A DNA stretch of 64,000 nucleotides from Vibrio sp. CDRSL-10 TSBA (GCA_039696685.1 CP155566.1:3162001-3226000), one strand, 5' to 3'; counted from the stretch's first letter, positions 10,216 to 20,115 are shown. Numbers and translations: made by a program. The notes: generated by a model not told the origin, from the letters alone.

Positions 10216-10259
10216 ACCAGATATTTTAGCCGGCAAACTAAGCGGCTGAAATATCTGGT
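10216..10259. repeat. Long inverted repeat after dsbD
   Basis: Two 17-base arms (10216-10232 and 10243-10259) pair with a single G-T wobble around a 10-base loop. It lies 27 bp after the dsbD stop and has no T tract, so it may be an unusual terminator or an RNA-stabilising hairpin. The remaining dsbD-pulA spacer to 10568 holds the MalT-like sites and no gene. Confidence 0.7.
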
Positions 10260-10355
10260 GTCCGTTGCCGCTTGCGCCGCTAATACCACCAGACTGCCCG
10301 CTCTTACGATACTCAACCCGCGCATAGTGTGCGCTGGATAGCTCACTCTCCGGTA

Positions 10356-10410
10356 CTCATCCCTGCCTCTCAACCTTCAATATGTGCCAGAACTCACTAC
10401 AACTCATCCC
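10356..10410 (-). promoter_or_regulatory. Two MalT-like boxes upstream of pulA
   Basis: CTCATCCC occurs at 10356-10363 and 10403-10410, 47 bp apart; on the minus strand each reads GGGATGAG. The MalT box consensus is GGGGATGAGG with core GGATGA. Klebsiella pulA is MalT-controlled, so these are candidate activator sites 160-215 bp before the pullulanase start. Motifs seen; regulation inferred. Confidence 0.5.
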
Positions 10411-10568
10411 ACACTTCGTGATTTTTGCTCCAGGTTAAGATTTTTTCTGGCACCAAATTATCTTTGCCAAACTGACTCACACTTTGTAGACCCCGACAGC
10501 TTCTAGCATGACGACTGAATAAATCCCGGGATGCACCGGATAAATCATAATAATCAGGAGTCAACCAC

Positions 10569-13500
10569 GTGAACAAACCTACTCTGCCTCATTCGTTAAT
10601 CTGGCAGGCGATGCTGCCGGTTATCGCCGCCGGGGTTCTGGCCGGCTGTAATTCTTCATCTGACCCACAAGCGGAGAGCAGTCCCCAAACGGTCACCGTG
10701 TATTACAAAGCCAGCGATGCAGTGACGACTTTCAGCTCTGACAGCAATGCCTACCAGAACGCCAGTCTGTATGTCTGGAACGATGACAACTGTAATGCCT
10801 TTGCCGGCGATACCAGCAGCGCATCTGACTGGAATCAGGGTTTAGCCCCTGATGGTATCGACGGTGAATTCGGTGCGTACTGGCAGCTCACTGTCAATCA
10901 GGATGCAACCCAGTGTGTCAACTTCATTCCTCGCGTGGACGGCAATAAAGTCCTTGGCGAATATGATGCCAAAATCGATCTGACCCAACTCGGCGCAGAC
11001 AACCAGGTTTATACCCAGCAAGGTGTCGCAGCTGTCTATCCGGAGTTAATCCCGCTGGCTGACCTGCCCGCCGATACCACCCGCATTTATCTGCACAGTG
11101 AAGACGGCGACAGCTCCAACTTTACCCTGCATGTCTGGAATGAAGGCGAATGTACCAGCTATGCTGACAGTAATACGACCTGGCCGGGTTTAACCCCCAC
11201 CGGCTTCAGCCCGACCTATGGAGCCTATTGGGATTTGCCGACTAACAGCGACAACAACTGCATCAATATCATCCCCAACAGTCATAGCAACGGCGATTAC
11301 CAGACGGCCAACCTGAGTTTCGATTTCGCTCAGCAGGGTGCGATAGGTCCGATCGGATTTGTGTTTAAGGGCACCGACAAAGTTTATTATCAGCCTCTCG
11401 CCCGGTTACCGCAGACCCAGGTCGAATTAAGCGGCGCCAGTGCCATTTTTGCCGACGCAAATACCTTGCTGATAGCGTCAGCTGAGGCAACCTCTGTGGC
11501 CTTGTATTACTCAGCAGACGCCAGTATGAGCTTTGACGGCAACAGTAAAACGGTGAGTGGTTTTGATGCCGTGGTCAGCTCTGCTCAGGCAGCCAGTGAC
11601 GGCTGGCAGAGCCGCAAACCCCACCTGGCCGGAGAGTTTCACGCCTTTCGCTTTGACTTTGCTGATGCCTCGCTCGATCTGAAAACCCTGCTTAAGGGGC
11701 AGCTATGGCTGGTGGCCAGCGACAGCAGCGGTGTGATAGCCGCAACCGAAGTGCAGCCGGCCAGTGCCCTGGATGCACTCTATGCCGATGCAGCCAGTCA
11801 GCTTGAGTACGGTGCTGTCGTCAACGGCAATACCACCAGCTTCCGCCTCTGGGCCCCAACCGCCCAATCGGTAGAGCTGATGGCCTATGATGACGATAAA
11901 CAGCTGCAGGCGACGCTGGCGATGAACTGGGATCAGGGCTCAGGCAGCTGGTTTATTAACGATACCAGTCTGAGCCATGGTGATTTCTATCGGTACCGGG
12001 TCAAGGTCTACCATCCGGTGACCGATCAAGTCGAAGAGTACGAGGTGACCGATCCGTACTCACACAGCCTGGCGCTCAACTCGCAATACAGCCAGGTGGT
12101 TAACTTAGACAGTGCCGATGTCACTCCCAGCGGCTGGACAACGCTCACTGCACCTCACGCACAAAGTAATCCGGCCCAATTTGTGTTGTATGAAGCGCAC
12201 GTACGTGACTTTTCCGCTTCAGATACCAGCATGCCCGCCCAATATCGCGGCAAGTTCAGCGCGTTCAGTCAGAGTGATTCTGCATCCGTGAGCCACCTAA
12301 AAGCACTGGCGGACTCAGGCGTCACCCATCTGCATCTGCTGCCGGTCTTTGATATTGCGACCATCAATGAAAACCCGGATCAAGTGGCCGATATCGACCA
12401 GCCATTCAGTAAGCTGTGCCAACTGCAGTCAAGTGTCAGCGCCGACAGCGAGTTTGGCGCTTACTGCGCCGGGAATGACACTCTGGCCGAGGTGTTCAGC
12501 GCTTTGCAAAGCGATGATCAACAGACTCAGGCCGTGCAGCGCCTGAATGCCCTGGTGCGTGATGTTGACAGTTTTAACTGGGGCTACGACCCATACCACT
12601 ACACCGTACCGGAAGGCTCATATTCCAGCGATCCTGACGGACTGACCCGCATCCGCGAATTCCGCTCGATGATCATGGCGATCAAACAGGACATCGGCCT
12701 GAATGTGGTGATGGATGTGGTTTATAACCATACCAATGAAGCGGGCGTGTCCTCCAAATCGGTGCTCGACCGGATCGTACCCTGGTATTATCAGCGTCTG
12801 AATGAGTTCTCAGGCCAGGTGGAAAACTCGACCTGCTGCTCCAACACCGCGCCGGAAAACCGCATGTTTGCCAAACTGATTGATGACTCGATCAGTACCT
12901 GGGTGCGCGACTACAAAATTGACGCTTTCCGCTGGGATTTGATGGGCCACCATCCTCTGGCGCAAATCCAGCATACGCTGCAAGCCGCCCAGACGATTAA
13001 TCCGGATGTCTACTTCTATGGTGAAGGCTGGAACTTTGGTGAAGTGGCCGATGACCGCATGTTTGTCCAGGCCAGTCAGGCTCATCTGGGCGGCACAGGT
13101 ATCGGCTCATTTTCGGATCGCCTGCGTGACGCCGTGCGTGGTGGTGGTCCGTTCGACAGCCAGCAAGCGCTGCGCGCCAATCAGGGCTTTGGTAACGGTA
13201 TCTACGTACAGCCAAATGAACTGGCCGCGAGCGATAATTTAGCCACCGCCTTACATCTTGCCGATTTGGTCCGGCTTGGCATGGCAGGTAACCTGAAAGC
13301 ATTCACCTTTACCGACAGCCAGGATCACACGATCACGGGTGCCGAGCTGGACTATAACGGTCAGGCCGCCGGTTATGCCGAAGATGCATGGGAGATTCAG
13401 AACTATGTCTCCAAACACGACAACCAGACCTTATGGGATAACAACCAATACAAAATCGACTATGCCGCGTCTGCTGACATCCGGGTAAGAATGCAGGCTG

Positions 13501-14150
13501 TCAGCCTCTCTTCAGCCATGCTTGGCCAGGGAGTACCGTTTATCCACATGGGCAGTGAGCTGCTGCGTTCCAAGTCGATGCAACGCGACTCGTACGATTC
13601 CGGTGACTGGTTCAACCGGGTTGATTTCAGTATGCAAGACAATAACTGGGATGTCGGTCTGCCGCGCGCCGATAAAGACGGTGACAACTGGACTGTCATC
13701 CAGCAAGTGATCAACGGTGCCGGAGCAGCGGCCAAACCGGGCAACGCACAAATCAGTACCATGAACCAGTACTTCACCGAGCTGGCGCAATTACGCGCTT
13801 CTTCGGGATTACTGACGCTGGGTAAAGGCAGTGAAATCCTGCGCCGGGTGACATTCCATAATACCGGCAGTACACAGATCCCCGGCCTTATCGTGATGAA
13901 GATCGATAACAGTGCCTCGCTGTACGATGCCAATATCGATGCCGGACGTCAGGGCCTGATCGTCGTACTGAATGCGTCGCCGGATGCAGTGACTGATTTT
14001 GCCGGCGTGGAGGCCAGTGGCTACCAGCTGCACAGTATCCAGCAACAAGCGGGCAGCGCCTCGCTGGGTTTTGGCGCCAGCATCAACGCAGGCAAGTTGT
14101 CAGTACCGGCCTGGTCAGTCGCGGTTTTTGAAGCGCCGCTCAGCAACTGA
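10569..14150 (+). CDS. pulA: Pullulanase, secreted lipoprotein
   Basis: Glycoside hydrolase family 13 debranching enzyme that cleaves alpha-1,6 links in pullulan and starch dextrins, 1193 aa. It starts at GTG with AGGAG 8 bases before it. A lipoprotein signal ends at LAGC (C27); residue 28 is N, so outer-membrane sorting is expected. Two CBM41-like starch-binding repeats lie near 40-115 and 170-270, then a CBM48-like N-domain, then the catalytic barrel. Family motifs: NWGYDP (about 669), VVMDVVYNHT (about 714), FRWDLMGHH with the nucleophile Asp (about 789), YGEGWNFGE with the acid Glu (about 819), and KHDNQ (about 948). It stands alone with its own terminator. In Klebsiella this class leaves the cell through a type II system. 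Confidence 0.94.
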   Translation: MNKPTLPHSLIWQAMLPVIAAGVLAGCNSSSDPQAESSPQTVTVYYKASDAVTTFSSDSNAYQNASLYVWNDDNCNAFAGDTSSASDWNQGLAPDGIDGEFGAYWQLTVNQDATQCVNFIPRVDGNKVLGEYDAKIDLTQLGADNQVYTQQGVAAVYPELIPLADLPADTTRIYLHSEDGDSSNFTLHVWNEGECTSYADSNTTWPGLTPTGFSPTYGAYWDLPTNSDNNCINIIPNSHSNGDYQTANLSFDFAQQGAIGPIGFVFKGTDKVYYQPLARLPQTQVELSGASAIFADANTLLIASAEATSVALYYSADASMSFDGNSKTVSGFDAVVSSAQAASDGWQSRKPHLAGEFHAFRFDFADASLDLKTLLKGQLWLVASDSSGVIAATEVQPASALDALYADAASQLEYGAVVNGNTTSFRLWAPTAQSVELMAYDDDKQLQATLAMNWDQGSGSWFINDTSLSHGDFYRYRVKVYHPVTDQVEEYEVTDPYSHSLALNSQYSQVVNLDSADVTPSGWTTLTAPHAQSNPAQFVLYEAHVRDFSASDTSMPAQYRGKFSAFSQSDSASVSHLKALADSGVTHLHLLPVFDIATINENPDQVADIDQPFSKLCQLQSSVSADSEFGAYCAGNDTLAEVFSALQSDDQQTQAVQRLNALVRDVDSFNWGYDPYHYTVPEGSYSSDPDGLTRIREFRSMIMAIKQDIGLNVVMDVVYNHTNEAGVSSKSVLDRIVPWYYQRLNEFSGQVENSTCCSNTAPENRMFAKLIDDSISTWVRDYKIDAFRWDLMGHHPLAQIQHTLQAAQTINPDVYFYGEGWNFGEVADDRMFVQASQAHLGGTGIGSFSDRLRDAVRGGGPFDSQQALRANQGFGNGIYVQPNELAASDNLATALHLADLVRLGMAGNLKAFTFTDSQDHTITGAELDYNGQAAGYAEDAWEIQNYVSKHDNQTLWDNNQYKIDYAASADIRVRMQAVSLSSAMLGQGVPFIHMGSELLRSKSMQRDSYDSGDWFNRVDFSMQDNNWDVGLPRADKDGDNWTVIQQVINGAGAAAKPGNAQISTMNQYFTELAQLRASSGLLTLGKGSEILRRVTFHNTGSTQIPGLIVMKIDNSASLYDANIDAGRQGLIVVLNASPDAVTDFAGVEASGYQLHSIQQQAGSASLGFGASINAGKLSVPAWSVAVFEAPLSN

Positions 14151-14176
14151 TGGTATCTGACGGACTAGCGTAAATC

Positions 14177-14213
14177 AGCGCCGGACGTAATACTCGACGT
14201 CCGGCGCTTTTTT
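14177..14213 (+). terminator. Terminator of pulA
   Basis: A perfect 12-bp GC-rich stem (AGCGCCGGACGT with ACGTCCGGCGCT) with an 8-base loop is followed by six T, 27 bp after the pulA stop. Confidence 0.93.
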
Positions 14214-14332
14214 GTTGCATTCGTCTGACCCAAAATAGGGATATAGTTCAGACTTTTAGTGTGTGAAGATTGTCCATATTTTCAAAGCAGACAATAATTT
14301 ATTCAACTTGTTTGTTAAAAGTGCGCACACTC

Positions 14333-14962
14333 ATGGACTCAACCTACACCATCATCATCGCCGATGATCATCCGTTATTTCGTAATGCCCTGTTCCAGTC
14401 GGTTCATATGGCGGTCAGCGGGGCCAACCTGCTGGAAGCGGATTCTCATGATGCGCTGCTGACGCTGCTGGAAAAAGAGCCGGAACCGGATTTGCTGCTG
14501 CTGGATCTGAAAATGCCCGGAGCCAATGGTATGTCCGGCCTTATCCATCTGCGTGCGGAATACCCGGAGCTGCCGATTGTCGTGGTGTCCGCCAGTGAAG
14601 ACGCATCTGTGGTTTCGCAGGCTAAATCACACGGTGCGTTTGGTTTTATTCCTAAATCGAGTGATATGCGCACGCTGATCAGTGCCATTAACCAGGTACT
14701 GGGCGGTGAACCCTATTTTCCGGAAGGTCTGGTGACCGACGGCAGCAGCTACAATGATTTAGCAGAAAAGATTGCCACTCTGACACCGCAGCAGTACAAG
14801 GTACTGGGCATGCTGTCCGATGGCCTGCTCAATAAGCAGATCGCCTATGAACTCAATGTCTCGGAAGCGACCATCAAAGCGCATATGACGGCCATCTTCC
14901 GTAAACTCGGGGTGAAAAACCGCACTCAGGCGGTGATTTTGCTCAACGAATTGAACGAGTAA
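14333..14962 (+). CDS. crbR: LuxR-family response regulator, CrbR-like
   Basis: Response regulator of 209 aa. The receiver domain has the acidic pair D11-D12 and phosphoacceptor D58 in LLLLDLKMPG. A LuxR-type helix-turn-helix occupies about residues 140-205 (LTPQQYKVLGMLSDGLLNKQIA, with the recognition helix in SEATIKAHM). In V. cholerae the gene at this place is crbR (VC2702), which works with the sensor CrbS to activate acetyl-CoA synthetase in the acetate switch. The symbol rests on synteny and domain type. The nearby acetate-type symporter fits. I start at ATG 14333; a reading from 14270 adds residues unlike a receiver domain. The stop is 2 bp from the convergent nhaP2 stop, with no terminator between them. 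Confidence 0.82.
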   Translation: MDSTYTIIIADDHPLFRNALFQSVHMAVSGANLLEADSHDALLTLLEKEPEPDLLLLDLKMPGANGMSGLIHLRAEYPELPIVVVSASEDASVVSQAKSHGAFGFIPKSSDMRTLISAINQVLGGEPYFPEGLVTDGSSYNDLAEKIATLTPQQYKVLGMLSDGLLNKQIAYELNVSEATIKAHMTAIFRKLGVKNRTQAVILLNELNE

Positions 14963-14964
14963 TC

Positions 14965-16711
14965 TTACTCACCCGGCTCAGTTTGCTCATCATCCGGCGG
15001 CAGACGTAAGCCGACTTTGGTCACTTTCCAGTCCACCACATCGGCCACGACCCAGTACAACCCCTGCCATTCAAAATGGTCACCAAGTACCGGGGTGGCA
15101 CCAAGGTGCTCACCAACCAGATCGCGTAGTGTTTTGCCTTCAATCCCCTCACCCAGATCCAGACCGTACAGCATGGCGACATCCGACAGTCTTGCCTCGA
15201 TGTCGAGGAAGAAATCACCGAAGAAACGCGCCAGAGATTCTTTGTGCGGCGCTTCACTGAACAGACGGCTGAGCGCTTCCAGATCTTTATCCTGCGCCAG
15301 AACACACAAGGTGTCACCTTCCTGCAGCTTGGTACTCCCGGACGGGTGGAACAGCTGTTTATCGCGAAATACAGCGGCAATCCGCGTCCCTTCCGGCATA
15401 AACAAATTACGCAGCGGTTCGCCGATACACCATTTGTCCTCTTTCAGGGTATAAACCAGCAGCTCCCATTCGCTGGTCGGAAACACCTCAACTCCGGTAC
15501 GTGAAATCGGCTCAGGTTTGGGTGGCAGCTCCACTTTGGCCAGTGCCATCGCTTTGGTCAGCGTGCCGCCCTGCACTATCAGCGAGACCATCACCACGAA
15601 GAATGCCAGATTAAAATAGAGCTGGGCTCCGGGCAGGCCCGCCATCATAGGGAAGACCGCCAGAATGATAGGCACCGCGCCACGCAGGCCGACCCAGGAG
15701 ATAAACCATTTTTCCCGGGCAGTAAAACTGCGAAACGGCAGTAAACCAATCCAGACCGAAATCGGCCGCGCAAACAGAATCATGCCAAACGCCAGTGCCA
15801 GACCCGGCAAGGCAATCGTGACCAGATTGGATGGCGTGACCAGCAGGCCAAGGACCAGGAAACATACCGATTTGCGCCAGCCAGGTCATGCCGTCGAGCA
15901 CGTTAAGAATCGAATGACGACTGCGGGTCGGACGGTTACCGATCAGCAGGCCGACCAGATAAATCGACAAAATACCGCTGCCGCCGAGCGCATTGGACAA
16001 CGCAAAAATGATCAGACCGCCGCTGACGGTTAAAATCGAGTACAGGCCTTCCGGCAGTTGATTACGGTTAATCAGCTTCCACAGTAACCAGCCGCCAATC
16101 AACCCCAGCGCCGCACCGATACCAAATTGCTGAATAAAGCTCAGCGCGAGGAAACCGATACTGAGCTCACTGCCGCTGCTGGACAGCACCGCAATCATGG
16201 TGACGGTCAGAAAAACCGCCATCGGGTCGTTGGTACCGGACTCAATTTCCAGTGTCGAGCCGACCCGTTCATTGAGGCTGCGCCCTTTGAGCAGAGAAAA
16301 TACCGCCGCCGCATCAGTCGAACCAACAATCGCGCCGACCAGAATGCCCTGCAGTAAATCAAGGTCAAACAACCAGGTCGCCATCAGCCCGGTCAGTGCG
16401 GTCGTAATAGCCACCCCGATGGTCGCCAGGGAGACCGACGGCCAGAAAGCGACCCGGAAACTGGCCACCCGGGTGCGCATCCCGCCATCGAGCAGGATCA
16501 CCGCCAGGGCCAGGTTACTGACCAGATACGCGATCGGATAATTATCAAACAGAATACCACCGACACCGTCTTCACCGGCCAGCATGCCCACGGCGAGAAA
16601 CACCAGCAGAATGGGAATGCCCAGTTTGGATGAAACCGGACTCAGCAGCACACTAAGAGCGATCAGCAGTGCACCGACCAAAAAAAAACTGTTGATGGTA
16701 ATTGCGTCCAC
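14965..16711 (-). CDS. nhaP2: K+/H+ antiporter NhaP2/CvrA (frame broken)
   Basis: Inner-membrane cation/proton antiporter of the CPA1 family, reconstructed at 581 aa. V. cholerae NhaP2 (VC2703), at the same place, exchanges K+ for H+. Twelve or so hydrophobic segments include the ion-site motifs [12 protein letters not shown] and [14 protein letters not shown] cytoplasmic tail follows with a TrkA-C-like domain and a CorC/HlyC-like end. The start is GTG 16711, giving M-DAIT, which matches E. coli CvrA's MDAT and has AAGGAG five bases upstream; GTG 16717 overlaps that site. One inserted base near 15854-15859 (plus-strand CCAGGAAACAT, GTTTC on the coding strand) breaks the frame about halfway. 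Confidence 0.92.
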
Positions 16712-16872
16712 TCTCACTCCTTCTGCTTACTGAAACATAACAACGCACCGCGGTCACGGCTTATCTATTGTGCACGAAAACCGCCGCTTGTGACGAAAAG
16801 TTTGTGTAAACAAATACCTCGCGGCCATATCGGCTGCGAGCAAGATGCGACACCCGGCATTTTAAACAGACT

Positions 16873-16910
16873 GGTCTAACCACAAACCGTATTCTCTGCC
16901 GGGTTAGACC
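16873..16910. repeat. 9-bp inverted repeat
   Basis: GGTCTAACC at 16873-16881 pairs with GGTTAGACC at 16902-16910 across a 20-base loop in the 394-bp nhaP2/DUF485 divergent spacer. It could be a hairpin in the leader or an operator pair; no known motif recognised. Confidence 0.5.
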
Positions 16911-16994
16911 TTTGGCTAATTTAACACAACGTTAACAATGCACCATCCCAGTGCTACTGAGCTAAACCACTCATTTAACACCACAAGCTCTGCT

Positions 16995-17010
16995 TTTAGT
17001 CACGACTAAA
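16995..17010. promoter_or_regulatory. 16-bp palindrome upstream of the symporter pair
   Basis: TTTAGTCACGACTAAA has perfect 7-base arms around AC. It lies 95 bp before the DUF485 gene, a suitable place for an operator. A dimeric regulator such as the nearby CrbR is a candidate, but I do not know a published motif that matches. Confidence 0.5.
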
Positions 17011-17105
17011 GTTGCACAGATCCCTTGCCTTTTCGCTGCTACATTACAAAGAGTAACATTACGTTAACACTACATCTACTCAGACAGCTACGGAAGGAGA
17101 AGGCT

Positions 17106-17373
17106 ATGTCGTTCGAGTCCACAGAAACACGCTCAAGCCTACTGGAAGGAAAACTTGAGAATAATGGGATCGCTGCTGGCGATCTGGTTCATTGTTTCTT
17201 ACGGTGCCGGCGTTTTATTCGTCGATGCACTCAACACAATCCATCTTGGCGGCTTCAAACTGGGATTCTGGTTTGCTCAACAAGGTTCGATCTACACCTT
17301 TGTCGCACTGATTTTCATCTATGTCGCACGCATGAACGCGTTAGACAAGAAGTATAACGTACAGGAAGACTAA
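17106..17373 (+). CDS. DUF485 membrane protein (frame broken)
   Basis: Small inner-membrane protein that accompanies acetate-type symporters (YjcH-like), reconstructed at 88 aa. The start ATG 17106 has GGAGAAGG just upstream. The first frame reads MSFESTE; removing one A from AAA at 17125-17127 (CAGAAACACG) continues as HAQAYWKENLRIM and then two hydrophobic segments (LLAIWFIVSYGAGVLF and FVALIFIYVA). The gene ends 12 bp before the symporter gene, so they form an operon. DUF485 members are thought to assist the symporter; the mechanism is unknown. Confidence 0.88.
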
Positions 17374-17385
17374 GAGGTTTCGCAC

Positions 17386-19089
17386 ATGGATATTCAAACT
17401 TGGACGTTTTTATTGGTTGGCCTGTCATTCGCCCTGTATATCGGTATCGCGATTTGGGCCCGTGCCGGATCAACCAGTGAGTTTTATGTGGCGGGCGGCG
17501 GTGTCCACCCGGTAGCGAACGGCATGGCGACCGCGGCGGACTGGATGTCGGCAGCATCGTTTATTTCTATGGCGGGTATCATCTCTTTCATTGGTTACGA
17601 TGGTGCCGTTTATCTGATGGGCTGGACCGGTGGTTACGTGCTGCTGGCACTATGTCTGGCACCTTACCTGCGTAAATTCGGTCAGTTCACGGTTCCGGAT
17701 TTCATCGGCGAACGTTACTACTCCAAAACAGCGCGTATGGTTGCGGTGTTCTGTGCCATCTTCGTCTCATTCACTTACGTGGCGGGTCAGATGCGTGGTG
17801 TAGGCGTAGTGTTCTCGCGCTTTTTGGAAGTCGACATCAACATCGGTATCGTGATTGGTATGGCCATCGTGTTCTTTTACGCTGTACTTGGCGGCATGAA
17901 AGGCATCACTTACACCCAGGTGGCACAGTTCTGTGTACTCATTTTCGCCTTCCTGGTTCCGGCTATCTTTACCTCTATCATGATGACAGGTAACCCGCTG
18001 CCACAAATCGGTATGGGTTCAACCTCCGTCGGCTCTGACGTTTATCTGCTTGATAAACTGGACGGTCTGACGCAGGAACTCGGCTTTACCGCGTATACCG
18101 AAGGCAATAAGAGCATGGTCGACGTGTTCTTTATCTGTGCTGCACTGATGGTCGGTACTGCGGGTCTGCCACACGTTATCATCCGCTTCTTTACCGTACC
18201 AAAAGTACGTGACGCACGTATCTCTGCCGGTTGGGCACTGCTGTTTATCTCACTGCTGTACACCACAGCACCTGCGGTCGCTGCGTTTGCCCGCGTCAAC
18301 ATGATCGACACCATTAACGGTCCGGATATGCAGGGTGTCCCTGCGGCGCAAGCTCCAAGCTGGTATAAGAACTGGGAAAGCACTGGCCTGGTCAGCTGGG
18401 AAGATAAGAACGGCGATGGCAAAATGTTCTACTCTGGCGATGAACGCAACGAGATGAACATCAACCGCGACATCATCGTACTGGCCTCACCTGAGCTGGC
18501 TAAACTGCCAAACTGGGTTGTGGGTCTGCTGGCCGCCGGCGGCCTGGCAGCAGCACTATCAACCGCAGCGGGCCTGCTGCTGGTGATCTCAACCTCCATT
18601 TCGCATGACTTGCTGAAAAAAGGCTTTAAACCGAATATGACCGACAAGCAGGAACTGCTGGCAGCGCGTGGCGCGGCGGTCGTGGCGATTGTTGCCGCCG
18701 GTTATCTCGGTATCAACCCTCCGGGCTTCGTGGCTCAGGTGGTGGCCTTCGCCTTCGGTCTGGCAGCGGCTTCCTTCTTCCCGGCCATTATCCTCGGCAT
18801 CTTCTACAAGCGGATGAACAAAGAGGGGGCAATTGCGGGCATGGTAGCGGGTATTGCCTTTACCGCGGCGTACATCATCTACTTCAAGTTCATCAACCCG
18901 GCAGCCAGCACTCCGGACAACTGGTTCTTCGGTATCAGCCCTGAAGGTATCGGTACTCTGGGTATGTGTCTGAACTTTGTGGTCTCTATTGTAGTGAATA
19001 AATTCACCGCTGAAGTACCGACCGAAGTACAGGACATGGTGGAATCTATCCGCTTCCCTAAAGGTGCTGGCGAGGCACACTCGCACTAA
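17386..19089 (+). CDS. actP: Sodium:solute (acetate-type) symporter
   Basis: Inner-membrane transporter of the SLC5/SSS family, 567 aa, with about 13 hydrophobic segments. It resembles the ActP group that takes up acetate and other small monocarboxylates, with family signatures GGGVHPVANGMATAADWMSA, LGGMKGITYTQV and AAALSTAAGLLLVISTSISHD. Substrate is inferred from the subfamily and from the DUF485 partner just upstream; E. coli ActP is only a partial match, so acetate is not certain. An insert-like segment near 18340-18460 (KNGDGKMFYSGDERNEMN) is typical of the Vibrio form. The CrbR-type regulator lies one gene away. A strong terminator follows. Confidence 0.85.
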   Translation: MDIQTWTFLLVGLSFALYIGIAIWARAGSTSEFYVAGGGVHPVANGMATAADWMSAASFISMAGIISFIGYDGAVYLMGWTGGYVLLALCLAPYLRKFGQFTVPDFIGERYYSKTARMVAVFCAIFVSFTYVAGQMRGVGVVFSRFLEVDINIGIVIGMAIVFFYAVLGGMKGITYTQVAQFCVLIFAFLVPAIFTSIMMTGNPLPQIGMGSTSVGSDVYLLDKLDGLTQELGFTAYTEGNKSMVDVFFICAALMVGTAGLPHVIIRFFTVPKVRDARISAGWALLFISLLYTTAPAVAAFARVNMIDTINGPDMQGVPAAQAPSWYKNWESTGLVSWEDKNGDGKMFYSGDERNEMNINRDIIVLASPELAKLPNWVVGLLAAGGLAAALSTAAGLLLVISTSISHDLLKKGFKPNMTDKQELLAARGAAVVAIVAAGYLGINPPGFVAQVVAFAFGLAAASFFPAIILGIFYKRMNKEGAIAGMVAGIAFTAAYIIYFKFINPAASTPDNWFFGISPEGIGTLGMCLNFVVSIVVNKFTAEVPTEVQDMVESIRFPKGAGEAHSH

Positions 19090-19124
19090 GCTGGGCTCAG
19101 CAAAGCCAAATAATTGCTGTAAAC

Positions 19125-19158
19125 AAAAAGCCCGGGTCTGAACTGACCCGGGCTTTTT
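19125..19158. terminator. Terminator actP / yhhQ
   Basis: A 14-bp stem (AAAAAGCCCGGGTC with GACCCGGGCTTTTT, loop TGAACT) has A and T tracts on both sides, so it can act for actP on the plus strand and for the queuosine-precursor transporter on the minus strand. Confidence 0.92.
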
Positions 19159-19222
19159 CATTTGACTCGTTTTATTGACGCGCCGCTTTATTTGCTACCA
19201 GTTTGTCTGGCAACCGCTTCGA

Positions 19223-19898
19223 TTACGGGCACTGCTGCAGAGCCGAGGTTTGCGGCTGCTGCAACGTGGTCAGCTTCGCGACCAGGTAGTTGAGCAGTAC
19301 ACCGTACATCGGCACAAACAGGCCCAGGCTGATGATGAGCTTAAAGCTGTAATCAACCAGGGCAATTTCACTCCAGTGTTCAGCCATAAACGGATCCGGA
19401 CTGTGATAAAACGCAATCGCGAAAAACGCCAGCGTATCCAGCGCGTTACCAAACAAGGTAGAGGCCGTCGGCGCGACCCACCACTGCTTCATCTGACGCA
19501 GGCGGTTAAACACCTGCACATCCAGCATCTGGCCGAGCAGGTAGGCCATAAAGCTGGCAATCGCAATCCGGGCCACAAACAGGTTAAATTCGCCCAGCGG
19601 CGCCAGGCCCTGAAACTGACCCTGATAAAAAATCACCGACAACAGGTAGGAAACCACCAGCGACGGCACCATGACCAGAAAGATGATACGCCTTGCCAGC
19701 GCCGGACCATAAATCCGCACGGTCAGGTCGGTAGCGAGAAAAATAAACGGAAACGTGAACGCGCCCCAGGTGGTATGAAAACCAAACAGGGTGAACGGGA
19801 TCTGGACCAGATAATTACTGGACGCAATGATGATTAAATGGAACAGGACCAGAAACGGTCAGGGCTTTGCGCTGTTGCGCAGACGAAAACGGACTCAT
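19223..19898 (-). CDS. yhhQ: Queuosine precursor transporter, VUT family (frame broken)
   Basis: Inner-membrane transporter for 7-cyano-7-deazaguanine, a queuosine precursor, reconstructed at 224 aa. It matches E. coli YhhQ closely: FHTTWGAFTFPFIFLATDL, GPALARRIIF, FNLFVARIAIASFMAYLLGQ, WWVAPTASTLFGNALDTLAFF and FMAEHWSEIALVDYSFK. The first helix reads correctly only after one A is removed from AAA at 19853-19855 on the plus strand (CCAGAAACGG). The start ATG at 19898 gives MSPFSSAQQRKAL and has AAGG upstream. Gene is monocistronic, convergent with the symporter operon. Confidence 0.92.
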
Positions 19899-20032
19899 AT
19901 TGTACCTTTTTGGTTTGGTTTGGGGGCGAGGGAACCCAAATGGAAACCGCAGTTTCCCGGCAAATTATTCGGTCGCACGGCGAAAATTCAGCCAATCGCG
20001 ACGGGGCGGCGATTATACCGCAATCTATTTAG

Positions 20033-20078
20033 CCTGCAACAACCCGTTTGTCCTGTAATAATCCGTTTGACCTGCAAG
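20033..20078. repeat. 19-bp imperfect direct repeat, about 2.4 copies
   Basis: Units start CCTGCAACAACCC at 20033, CCTGTAATAATCC at 20052, and a partial CCTGCAAG at 20071. They lie in the 421-bp spacer between yhhQ and gmk, which otherwise holds only the GATC-rich promoter region below. Confidence 0.6.
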
Positions 20079-20115
20079 CGGCTGGCTGGTGATAAAGATA
20101 CCTGACCGGGGGAAC

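Noticed and set aside
14270..14332. Longer N-terminus for CrbR from 14270
   Set aside because: The added residues do not match a receiver domain; ATG 14333 gives the family start.
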